Source of the DNA: JAJTZA01 sp041749815
GTDB taxonomy: Bacteria > Verrucomicrobiota > Verrucomicrobiia > Chthoniobacterales > Terrimicrobiaceae
NCBI GenBank assembly: GCA_041749815.1
Contig: JBGTAR010000263.1
Location: 1-6,351, forward strand
Direction of reading: 5' to 3'
DNA: 6,351 nucleotides
In this document: positions 1-6,351 of the stretch, in pieces
Layout: each line of letters starts with the position of its first letter
Numbering within the stretch: the stretch's first letter is position 1
Position numbers and translations under genes: made by a program
The notes under the pieces: model-generated
What the model was told of the DNA's origin: nothing
Database searches by the model: none
What the model saw: only the letters and a program-made list of their open reading frames with translations

Positions 1-4
1 CCCC

Positions 5-3000
5 TCACTTTGCGCGCACGTGGATGAGACTTGAGGGCGAGCGCCCGAAGAACCGGGCGTCATACATGGGGACGATCTGTGTGGCGGGCCAGACAAAGTC
101 CCCGATGGCGGTGGCCCGGGCGAGGACGGCATAGGACGAAGCACCTGATGACAGATCATTAAAATACAGATTGGTCTGACGATCCCTTAGCTCTGAGAAG
201 GAGAGGCTTGCAGCGTTGGGTTCGCTGGCAGCGCTGACAAATTGGGAGAAGAGCGCGAGGTTGGGGTTCACCACTTCGATGCCGGCCGGAAGCAAATCCT
301 CGAGTGCCACGAAGCTTTGGGGTTTATCGCTTGAGAAGCGGTAGGAAATCAGCAATTCGTCGCCGAGTTGAAGGGGGGCTTCCGTGGTGCCGACACGCGT
401 CGGATCGGTCAGATTTTTTATGACTCTTTCGATCCGCATTCCTTGCGTGACAAGCCCGGTGAGGGTTTCTGAGCCGCGGTAGGCGGCAGAGAGAACCGAT
501 GAGCCCTGCTTTGCGGCGGGCAGGCCCGCAACAGCAAATTCTGCCAATTTGGAAAGATCAATCCCCTGCCATTGCGCGGACGTGGCATTTTTGGAGAGGG
601 CATCGGCTTTGGGTCTTAGCGAAGAGGCACGGATCGACACAGGTGGGGTTGATTCCAAGAGGGCATTGAAGGCCACCAGGAGCCACAAATTTTCCTGGGT
701 GGAGAGGCTTTGCGAAGACTCCATGAGTTTCATGAGTCGGGCCCGCAGTGCTCCGGCTTCTTGTCCTGGGCTAACGGCAAGCCGGGCCCATGTGCACAGC
801 GCCTCGGTCCGGGTGGCGGAGGTGAAGGTTGTGGGGTTGAAGGCAATTGATGAAAAGTCTGATGGCAATTCCGACACAAGCTGGGTTTGAGATGCGGGGG
901 TCAGGCCAAGAGCATTCATGCCAAGCGCGAGCAGAGCCCTGGCTTCAGGCGTCATTCGATCCCGAATCAGATACAACTCTGCAGCAGCCAAAGCGGCAGG
1001 GTCAGGCTCGATGGCCCCTGATTTTGCGAGCATAAAAAACGCAAAAGCTTGAAGGGATGGGGTCGAACCGGCGGTGCGGCCTTCCAGAATTCGCTTCATG
1101 GCTTCCGGGAGAGCTGCAGCGAGGCGCTCGGGAATTGCGATTCCTGCGGCTTCGGCGTTGATGACACACCATGCCGCTTGAAGGGTCACATAAGCATCCG
1201 GCGAGGAGCCTGTGGGCCAATACGGAAGCTGGCCGCTGGGGAGCAGGGCATTTTCAAATTCCCGAAGCGTGGATTCAATCACATCGGCATAGGCGGAGAT
1301 GCGCGTGTCGGCACCGGGCAGGTATTCGAGAAGGCGGGCCAGGTTGGTATAAACAAGGAGGCGCGAGGATTTTTGTTCGAAGCAACCATGCGGGTATTCG
1401 AGTAGGTAGGGAATGCCCAGCAATTTGGGGAGCCATGGGGTTGTGGACACCGCAAAATCGAAAGTTCCCCGGGCGCCCGTCCATGCGGCAGGTGCCAGTT
1501 TGCCCACATCGATGGACCGGCTGATGGAATCGCCGGAAACCGCTTCCTTCACAAGAATCACTGGCTCATCCAGTGGGATGGAAATTTCGACCGCATCGGC
1601 GGGACCCTGCCCGATGGCGGCTTCAAACTTCACTCCGACACTTCCCACTTCTCCGGCTTTTGCACGGAATGTGACAACAACCGGAGCATCTTTGGCGGCA
1701 GAGACTTTCTGTGTGGGTTCGCCTTCCAAAACGAGATTGCCGGAAACTGACACCCTGACATTCACCTCGGCGGATTCCGCAACTTTCTGACGCACCACCG
1801 CCCGAAGTTCGACCTCATCACCGACACGTAAAAATCTTGGAAGAGCCGGCTCAATACTCAAAGACTTCGAAACTTCAACGGTGGCATCTCCGGCACCAAA
1901 TTGGTTTTGCCGCGTTTGGCCCACCGCAATAAACCGGAAGCGGGTCAAATTATCCGGGGCCTCGCAAGTGAACACGGCTTCGCCGCTTTTGTTTGTGCGA
2001 ACGGATGGCAGCCAGAGGATCAGCGGTTTAAAATCCTTGCGGGTGAAAGCCACATTTCCGAATTCGTCCTCCCCTCCCCCTCCAACCACAAACCCCTTGG
2101 AGGTCAGCCATGAAGGAGAGATTCCATCCACATAGGCCTTGAGCGATGAATAGGTCACGACGGCATATGCCCGGCTTGGGAAAAATTGGGAGACCATCGC
2201 TGTCGGCAGACTCCAGCTTCCGAGGGTCAAAATCGAATCGTCCACCGCATAAATGGCGAGGTCGGCCCCTTCCACGGGTGCACCGTCAGCAGTCACTTTG
2301 ACTGAGCCTGAGATTTTTTCACGGGGTTCGACGTTTTCTTGATCAAGTCCGACTTGGATGTCCAAACGCCGGTCCGGGGATTCCACGCGGAGATTCGTGA
2401 ACCCAAACATTTCGCCTGCCAGGCCGGTGTCACCGCCTGGACGCAAAACGTAAACAGACACAAACACATTGGGTTCGTATTCGGGTTTGATCGGCACCTC
2501 GATTCGTGAGGTGTTTCCTTTCAGAGGAACCGTGAACGTCTCGATGATCCGATCTGTTTCAATGCTAACCCATGCCACGCCTTCCGTGGGGGCAAGGGTG
2601 GTTAACACGGCGGTCTCGCCGATTTTCCATGGACGGCTGCCTTCGGCCTCGGCCCCTCCGAGTTGAAGGACCCGGGCTGTTGAGTCCGACTCCACCGGGG
2701 TTTCGGATTCCCCCTCGCCGGGAAGGTAGATTTCTGTGCTGACAGGAAAACCGGGCTGGCCTTTGACCGGCGAGATCACCGCAACGTAACGTCCGGGATC
2801 GGCCACCTGAAAATCAAAGTCGCCAGGGGCCAAGCCGGCAAGTTGGGCAACCGGAGAAAAGAAATCCGAATTCCGATAGCGATAAACATTCGGCGCAAGC
2901 CGTTCCTTCACCGATTTGGTTGAAACTTTGTATAGAGAAGCATCCACGGCAGAGGGGGCAGTGTCATCGAATGGCGTGAGGGCATCCCATGTGAAGCCAA

Positions 3001-5608
3001 GAAGACCATTGACGGGATCACCACGGGACTTGATCCCCAGCAGGATCTTGTCCATGGCCACGCGCTGGTTGGCCCCGCCCGTGAGCGTCTGACCATCCGG
3101 CCCCGTGACATCCACCCGCCAATAGACTTGCGATTGGGAGCGATTTCCTGGATCGGCAAATGGAGCGGAGGACCTGATCACGACCACTCCATTGGCATCA
3201 AGAACCGCCTCGCCAGAAGACTCGGCCATTCCTGAAGGATGACGGATTTTCTCCGAGTGCAGATCCACACGCGTCATTTCCGAATCATCCCAATCAGAAT
3301 AATACCCATCCTCCGAGTCCCCGTACCAAACCGCCTTCCATAGCACCCGGGCTCCGGCGTTGGGGGCCCCATGAAAATATTGAGAATCCACTTTGAGGAT
3401 TGCCTCCCCGGGGGATTTTGAATCTTCGGGGGTGCAGACCACGGAAAACGGAGGATTACGAAATTCTTCGATTTGAAACCGTGCGGGCTGACCGAGTTCG
3501 AAATCGTCAAGAGTGGCGATGACATGAAAATCCCCCAATTTTGAGCCTTCCGGAGGTGTCCACGTGCCCGACCACCCTCCGTTGGCATCCAACCTGGTCT
3601 CTCCAGAGGCAAGCACTTCCCGGGCGTAGGGTTGTTGGATTTTCCATTGGATGGTTTGCCTTGGCGGGATGATGTTTTTGTCCTGTTCGAATCGCCGGAC
3701 AAAACCTTTGAAGTGGACGGTTTGTTCCGGGCGGTAGAGAGGGCGATCCGTGAATGTGAACGCATGAAATGGCGAACGGGGCATTGAGTTCAGGTAACCG
3801 CCGGGAAAGCGATCGGAGAGAAAAAGCGGCTGAAGGGTCACGGCACCATCCCGTTCGGCAGCAATCGAAAAAACTCCTTTGAAAGTTCCTGCGGGGAATC
3901 TTGCGAGACCGTCCGCGTCAGTTTCAGCTTGGGAGACGGCTTGATTTCCCTCATCCAAAAGCGTCACGCTGACACCAGCCTTGGGCAAACCATCCGAGAG
4001 TCCTGCGATGCGAAGCGCTTCTTCAGTGATTGATTCCTTGCGGGTGATGGCAAAGTCTCCGAAAAAAATGATCGCCCGGTTGCCGACCAGTCGGTGGGAA
4101 TCGTCCTCGCCGGTAACCTCGATGAGGACGGGTCCGGTCAGGGCTTGCTGCGGAGAATTCCATGACAGCTCACGCAATTGGAGGGCGTCACCGCCGGAGG
4201 CTGGCACTTCGCCGCTGGTCATCACCTCGAGTCCAAGTGCATCAATCAGGGGTTCTGTGGGTGTTTGGAGATAAATACCTCGGGAGTCCATTTTTTCATT
4301 TCCCGAATTATCGAGCGGCACCTTGTCAAACTCCCGAAGCCTGGCCTGGGTCGCCGCCAGTTTCTCGAGGGGGATGCTGGCGAGCTTCCAGACAAGGGGG
4401 CCGGTGTTGACTTGATAAAATGCGAACTTCAGCCCGGCGGCGGAGCGTTGACGCAGGAAGCGATCCGGGAAAACGACAGCTGGTGGTTTGTTCTGGAAGG
4501 TGGCCCCCCAGGTCTCTGGTTTGAGGAGGCCATAACCATTCGAACCAAGGATTTTGTCCGAGATGGTGACTGTGTATTTGGAGGGAATTTGAAAATCCCC
4601 CTCAGCGATGAGAAAGCTTCCTTCTTTGCGGAAGCGCAAATTCGGAACCTCGGGGGAAATGGTCAGAGGGTTTGCTGGCAGTGTTTCGCCTTCGATGGAA
4701 TGACTGAATTTCACTCGAATATCAGGGGTTTCGAGAGGAAAGTTTCTGGCCGAAACAAAACCCACCGTGAGGGGGCGGGTCGTGCCAACGGGAAAGACCG
4801 CCGGATAGGGCAGGCTTCGGCGGGAATATGCATCGTGAACTCCTTCGACCACCAAATCAAAAAATCGCCCCAGCGGCAGGGGGTTCAGAGGTCGAAACCT
4901 CACGTAATACACCTTATCCGGAAGATCGCCCTGAACGTCCAAAACAACCGGCTCGAGGTTCCCGTCAGGGATATTGAGCAAGGCTTCGACTGGGAAGCGC
5001 TCACGCGTGTCACGATCTTGAAACCATGCACCGGCGGCCGCATCGGCGAGCGAAATGGGATAGTTGAACTCGACCCGGACTTGGGGCCTGGCGTTCAGGG
5101 ACTCACGAACTCCATAGCCAGAATTCACAGCCCGCAGAGCTGGCGAAACCATCTCAGCGCCCCATTCGTCCACATCCAGCTTGGTCCCCCCCGCGTTTTG
5201 AAGCCCATCGCGCAAACGCAGTTTGTAGGTCTGGACAGGCATCACGGGCCCTTTAACCATCAGATCCCCACGGCTTGGGGTGCGCCACGTGAATTCAAGG
5301 TCCAGCGGCGGCCAGAAAACAAGGGGAGACTCTGCACCCTCCACATCAATTTGATCCCCGGGGACCATATCTTCCGGAAATTGAACACTCAAAAACGTGA
5401 AGGGAGCCACCGGTTCCTGCAAACCTTCCACGGAGATTCCGAGAGCCTCCGGAGCCACAACAAAGGGGCGATCATCAGGGGGCAGAGCCAGTTCCTCCGA
5501 AGACACCTGGGCTTTTTTTGCAGGCCGATCTTTGGCTTTGTGAACTTCCAGGGCATGGGCTGAGGAAAGGAGCGCAAAAACTGAGAAGATGCTGAAAAAA
5601 CGTTTCAT
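5..5608 (-). CDS. Secreted bacterial alpha-2-macroglobulin, thioester-containing (complete)
   Basis: Probable periplasmic protease trap of the bacterial alpha-2-macroglobulin family, 1867 residues with no frameshift. Visible in order: Sec signal peptide (1-19); N-terminal macroglobulin-like beta domains (about 65-540); a carboxypeptidase-regulatory-like beta segment (about 535-590); the family's MG2 hallmark DRPLYRP (621-627); further MG domains (to about 1100); the AVDDSILTL strand (1121-1129) ahead of the bait region (about 1165-1192); PDNLTRFR (1218-1225); the PRFLRVGDEVEL strand (1257-1268); the helical thioester domain (about 1390-1655) with YPHGCFEQ at 1405-1412; and a C-terminal receptor-binding-like domain with DLLPAGIEVVNP (1771-1782), ELRDR (1806-1810) and MYDARFFGRS (1848-1857). 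The start is supported by the signal peptide and the ATGA overlap with the upstream TPR gene; no Shine-Dalgarno sequence is visible. There are only five cysteines (725, 1215, 1409, 1481, 1605). It is longer than E. coli YfhM (about 1650 residues), the excess lying before the thioester. The family call is very secure; the protease-trap role is inferred from the family. Confidence 0.97.
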   Translation of the reverse strand: MKRFFSIFSVFALLSSAHALEVHKAKDRPAKKAQVSSEELALPPDDRPFVVAPEALGISVEGLQEPVAPFTFLSVQFPEDMVPGDQIDVEGAESPLVFWPPLDLEFTWRTPSRGDLMVKGPVMPVQTYKLRLRDGLQNAGGTKLDVDEWGAEMVSPALRAVNSGYGVRESLNARPQVRVEFNYPISLADAAAGAWFQDRDTRERFPVEALLNIPDGNLEPVVLDVQGDLPDKVYYVRFRPLNPLPLGRFFDLVVEGVHDAYSRRSLPYPAVFPVGTTRPLTVGFVSARNFPLETPDIRVKFSHSIEGETLPANPLTISPEVPNLRFRKEGSFLIAEGDFQIPSKYTVTISDKILGSNGYGLLKPETWGATFQNKPPAVVFPDRFLRQRSAAGLKFAFYQVNTGPLVWKLASIPLEKLAATQARLREFDKVPLDNSGNEKMDSRGIYLQTPTEPLIDALGLEVMTSGEVPASGGDALQLRELSWNSPQQALTGPVLIEVTGEDDSHRLVGNRAIIFFGDFAITRKESITEEALRIAGLSDGLPKAGVSVTLLDEGNQAVSQAETDADGLARFPAGTFKGVFSIAAERDGAVTLQPLFLSDRFPGGYLNSMPRSPFHAFTFTDRPLYRPEQTVHFKGFVRRFEQDKNIIPPRQTIQWKIQQPYAREVLASGETRLDANGGWSGTWTPPEGSKLGDFHVIATLDDFELGQPARFQIEEFRNPPFSVVCTPEDSKSPGEAILKVDSQYFHGAPNAGARVLWKAVWYGDSEDGYYSDWDDSEMTRVDLHSEKIRHPSGMAESSGEAVLDANGVVVIRSSAPFADPGNRSQSQVYWRVDVTGPDGQTLTGGANQRVAMDKILLGIKSRGDPVNGLLGFTWDALTPFDDTAPSAVDASLYKVSTKSVKERLAPNVYRYRNSDFFSPVAQLAGLAPGDFDFQVADPGRYVAVISPVKGQPGFPVSTEIYLPGEGESETPVESDSTARVLQLGGAEAEGSRPWKIGETAVLTTLAPTEGVAWVSIETDRIIETFTVPLKGNTSRIEVPIKPEYEPNVFVSVYVLRPGGDTGLAGEMFGFTNLRVESPDRRLDIQVGLDQENVEPREKISGSVKVTADGAPVEGADLAIYAVDDSILTLGSWSLPTAMVSQFFPSRAYAVVTYSSLKAYVDGISPSWLTSKGFVVGGGGEDEFGNVAFTRKDFKPLILWLPSVRTNKSGEAVFTCEAPDNLTRFRFIAVGQTRQNQFGAGDATVEVSKSLSIEPALPRFLRVGDEVELRAVVRQKVAESAEVNVRVSVSGNLVLEGEPTQKVSAAKDAPVVVTFRAKAGEVGSVGVKFEAAIGQGPADAVEISIPLDEPVILVKEAVSGDSISRSIDVGKLAPAAWTGARGTFDFAVSTTPWLPKLLGIPYLLEYPHGCFEQKSSRLLVYTNLARLLEYLPGADTRISAYADVIESTLREFENALLPSGQLPYWPTGSSPDAYVTLQAAWCVINAEAAGIAIPERLAAALPEAMKRILEGRTAGSTPSLQAFAFFMLAKSGAIEPDPAALAAAELYLIRDRMTPEARALLALGMNALGLTPASQTQLVSELPSDFSSIAFNPTTFTSATRTEALCTWARLAVSPGQEAGALRARLMKLMESSQSLSTQENLWLLVAFNALLESTPPVSIRASSLRPKADALSKNATSAQWQGIDLSKLAEFAVAGLPAAKQGSSVLSAAYRGSETLTGLVTQGMRIERVIKNLTDPTRVGTTEAPLQLGDELLISYRFSSDKPQSFVALEDLLPAGIEVVNPNLALFSQFVSAASEPNAASLSFSELRDRQTNLYFNDLSSGASSYAVLARATAIGDFVWPATQIVPMYDARFFGRSPSSLIHVRAK
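644..1441 (-). other. Helical thioester domain (TED) of the alpha-2-macroglobulin
   Basis: Residues of about 1390-1655 form an Ala/Leu-rich helical region between beta-rich flanks, typical of the alpha/alpha-toroid thioester domain. The thioester lies near its start, followed by the conserved-looking QLPYWPTGSSPDAYVTLQAA (1460-1479), where family members usually carry a YWP motif and a Y/H-rich helix lining the site. Later helices include PEARALLALGMNALG (1554-1568) and LSTQENLWLLVAFNALLES (1635-1653). Boundaries are approximate. Two of the five cysteines besides the thioester one (1481, 1605) lie here. Confidence 0.85.
1373..1396 (-). other. Thioester motif YPHGCFEQ of the alpha-2-macroglobulin
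   Basis: Codons for Tyr1405 to Gln1412. In the A2M/complement C3 superfamily the Cys and Gln of CxEQ form an internal beta-cysteinyl-gamma-glutamyl thioester that attacks the trapped protease. Both residues are present (Cys1409 from TGC, Gln1412 from CAA), so the site looks competent, unlike the YfaS-type bacterial A2Ms that have lost it. Tyr1405 occupies the Y-P-x-G-C position, whose tyrosine is reported to shield the thioester in the Salmonella A2M structure. The motif sits at the start of the helical thioester domain, as expected. Confidence 0.95.
2033..2116 (-). other. Probable bait region of the alpha-2-macroglobulin
   Basis: Residues of about 1165-1192 lie between the AVDDSILTL strand and the RKDFKPLILW strand (from 1190), where bacterial A2Ms carry the exposed protease-cleavage loop. 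The stretch contains four consecutive glycines (1176-1179) followed by acidic EDE (1180-1182), with Lys1171, Arg1190 and Lys1191 as possible trypsin-like sites and several large hydrophobic residues as possible chymotrypsin- or elastase-like sites. The bait role is inferred from position and from the glycine-rich, flexible composition; limits are approximate. Confidence 0.7.
5552..5608 (-). other. Sec signal peptide of the alpha-2-macroglobulin
   Basis: Residues 1-19 have a basic start (MKR), a hydrophobic core rich in Phe, Val, Ala and Leu, and a signal peptidase I site AHA after residue 19, giving a mature N-terminus LEVHKAKD. There is no cysteine near the cleavage site, so this is not a lipoprotein signal, unlike E. 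coli YfhM. The mature protein opens with a Lys/Ala/Pro/Glu-rich, probably disordered stretch (about 20-45) before the first beta domain. The exact cleavage position is predicted by eye. Confidence 0.85.
5605..5608 (-). promoter_or_regulatory. ATGA stop/start overlap (translational coupling site)
   Basis: The TPR gene ends in TGA (5607 to 5605) inside the ATGA whose ATG (5608 to 5606) starts the A2M gene. The minus-strand bases just upstream read AAAAATCCTCCAAGCG and contain no GGAGG-like sequence; the GGAGG nearby is on the other strand. Without its own ribosome-binding site, A2M translation probably depends on re-initiation by ribosomes finishing the TPR gene. The overlap is seen directly; the coupling is inferred. 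Confidence 0.8.
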
Positions 5609-6351
5609 CGCTTGGAGGATTTTTCGAGAGTGGCCGCCAAATCCAGATCGGCCTTGGCCTCATTGGGCAACCCAAGGCGCTCATGAATCGCAGCACGAAG
5701 TTTCAGCGCCACCGGCGTGCGTTGGAGTTCCATAGAACGGTTCACCGATAAGAGTGCCGACACGTTATCCCCGCTTGCAAACTCGGCACTGGCAAACGTT
5801 CGTAATGCGGAAGCCATGATTTCTTTGGAGGGTTTACTGGCCTCCAGGGAATTCAAGGCGGAGGCGGCCAGATTTGTTCTACCCAACCCGATCAGTGCTG
5901 TCATTCGTTCAAACAAAGCCGAATGGGAGTTTGGTTCCATGAGGAGAGCCGAGTCAGCATCAGCCAGGGCCAACAGATATTGAAGGGCGACTCCATTCAG
6001 AAATGCCGCCCTTTTGGAAAATGCGTCAGCAGATTTTGTGGATTCAGCCACGCTCAAATCCAAAGCGGCGAGTGAAGACAGTTGTTTGTCATCAAGGCCG
6101 GGCACTGCCAAGCTGACAGAAAATTTTTCCAACGTTTCGGAACGACTCAAACCCGAAGTCCTTGCAAAAGCGATTTTGGCCGCAGCTGAGTCCGGGTGGG
6201 CCAGCAAGGCCACCTCGGCGTCCTGATGGCTTGCCACCTGGGGAAGACCGGCATACTGCTTCCAGTACGAGCGGGCCATGAGGGCAGGAAGGTCAGTTGG
6301 CGATTTCTGAAGGAGGGAGTCCGCGGCGCTCAGATTGGGAGCCGCCACAGC
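5605..6351 (-). CDS. Tetratricopeptide-repeat protein, 5' end beyond the window (partial)
   Basis: The last 248 codons or so of an Ala/Leu/Ser-rich, mostly helical protein. The frame is open to the right edge. A GTG at 6346-6348 could serve as a start, but nothing marks it as one, and the gene more likely begins outside. Numbering from that GTG, TPR-like helix pairs are seen at about 112-144 (AFLNGVALQYLLALADADSA followed by LMEPNSH), 145-170 (ALFERMTALIGLGRTNLAAS), 176-209 and 212-245 (ALKLRAAIHERLGLPNEAKA). The spacing of Ala, Gly, Leu and Pro fits the TPR consensus; the first 110 residues are helical but more diverged. TPRs are protein-interaction scaffolds, and no enzymatic motif is visible. 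The first residues read A-V-A followed by APNLSAAD, which could be the end of a signal peptide and would put the protein in the periplasm with the A2M, but the hydrophobic core would lie outside the window. Its stop overlaps the A2M start (ATGA), indicating one operon. The specific function is unknown. Confidence 0.85.
   Translation of the reverse strand, partial: AVAAPNLSAADSLLQKSPTDLPALMARSYWKQYAGLPQVASHQDAEVALLAHPDSAAAKIAFARTSGLSRSETLEKFSVSLAVPGLDDKQLSSLAALDLSVAESTKSADAFSKRAAFLNGVALQYLLALADADSALLMEPNSHSALFERMTALIGLGRTNLAASALNSLEASKPSKEIMASALRTFASAEFASGDNVSALLSVNRSMELQRTPVALKLRAAIHERLGLPNEAKADLDLAATLEKSSKR

Noticed and set aside
549..2135. Several plus-strand open frames of 60-125 codons across the C-terminal half of the A2M gene.
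   Set aside because: They lie wholly within the A2M coding region, overlap one another in different frames and have low-complexity, unfamiliar translations; they are shadows of the sense gene.
5513..5519. A run of seven A on the coding strand (codons for Lys31-Lys32) as a possible frameshift site.
   Set aside because: The zero frame continues into a full-length family protein, and the -1 frame closes after a short basic peptide with no features. No stem-loop or internal Shine-Dalgarno element was evident nearby.
4178..5563. A 461-codon open frame on the plus strand, antisense to the A2M gene.
   Set aside because: It is exactly in register with the A2M codons, so its stops arise only from TTA, CTA or TCA codons in the sense gene, which this gene seldom uses. 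The translation shows no domain, signal or family pattern, while the sense strand is unmistakably A2M.
5614..5618. GGAGG close to the A2M start, looking like a ribosome-binding site.
   Set aside because: It is on the plus strand; on the coding strand it reads CCTCC and cannot bind the 16S tail.
5717..6226. Plus-strand open frames of 88 and 70 codons opposite the TPR gene.
   Set aside because: They are antisense to a frame with clear TPR periodicity and have no recognisable features of their own.

Overview
The window lies almost entirely on the minus strand and holds two genes that overlap by four bases. The larger gene encodes a complete 1867-residue bacterial alpha-2-macroglobulin (A2M) with a Sec signal peptide and an intact thioester motif (YPHGCFEQ, Cys1409 to Gln1412). 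The other is the 3' part of a tetratricopeptide-repeat (TPR) gene that runs off the right edge.

Layout, in the direction of transcription (right to left): the TPR gene enters at base 6351 and stops at 5605. Its TGA shares the sequence ATGA with the start codon of the A2M gene. The A2M gene then runs without interruption from 5608 to its TGA at 5-7, leaving four bases before the left edge. There is no intergenic space. No RNA gene, mobile element, CRISPR array or terminator was found, and no promoter could be supported. Any promoter should lie beyond the right edge, and a terminator or further operon genes beyond the left edge.

Organism: a periplasmic or secreted A2M points to a diderm (Gram-negative-type) bacterium. 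The DNA is moderately GC-rich, with few TTA, CTA or TCA codons in the large gene. The general style resembles the large A2M-like proteins of the Verrucomicrobiota/Planctomycetota group, but this is an impression only and cannot be settled from the sequence alone.

How the genes may work together: bacterial A2Ms are thought to trap proteases. A protease cuts the bait region, the protein changes shape, and the exposed thioester bonds covalently to the attacker. In E. coli and relatives the thioester-type A2M is a lipoprotein encoded next to pbpC (penicillin-binding protein 1C). Here the visible partner is a TPR protein, and the A2M has no lipobox cysteine. The ATGA junction, with no visible Shine-Dalgarno sequence, suggests that A2M translation is coupled to the TPR gene, so the two products are probably made together. 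Whether they interact is inference.
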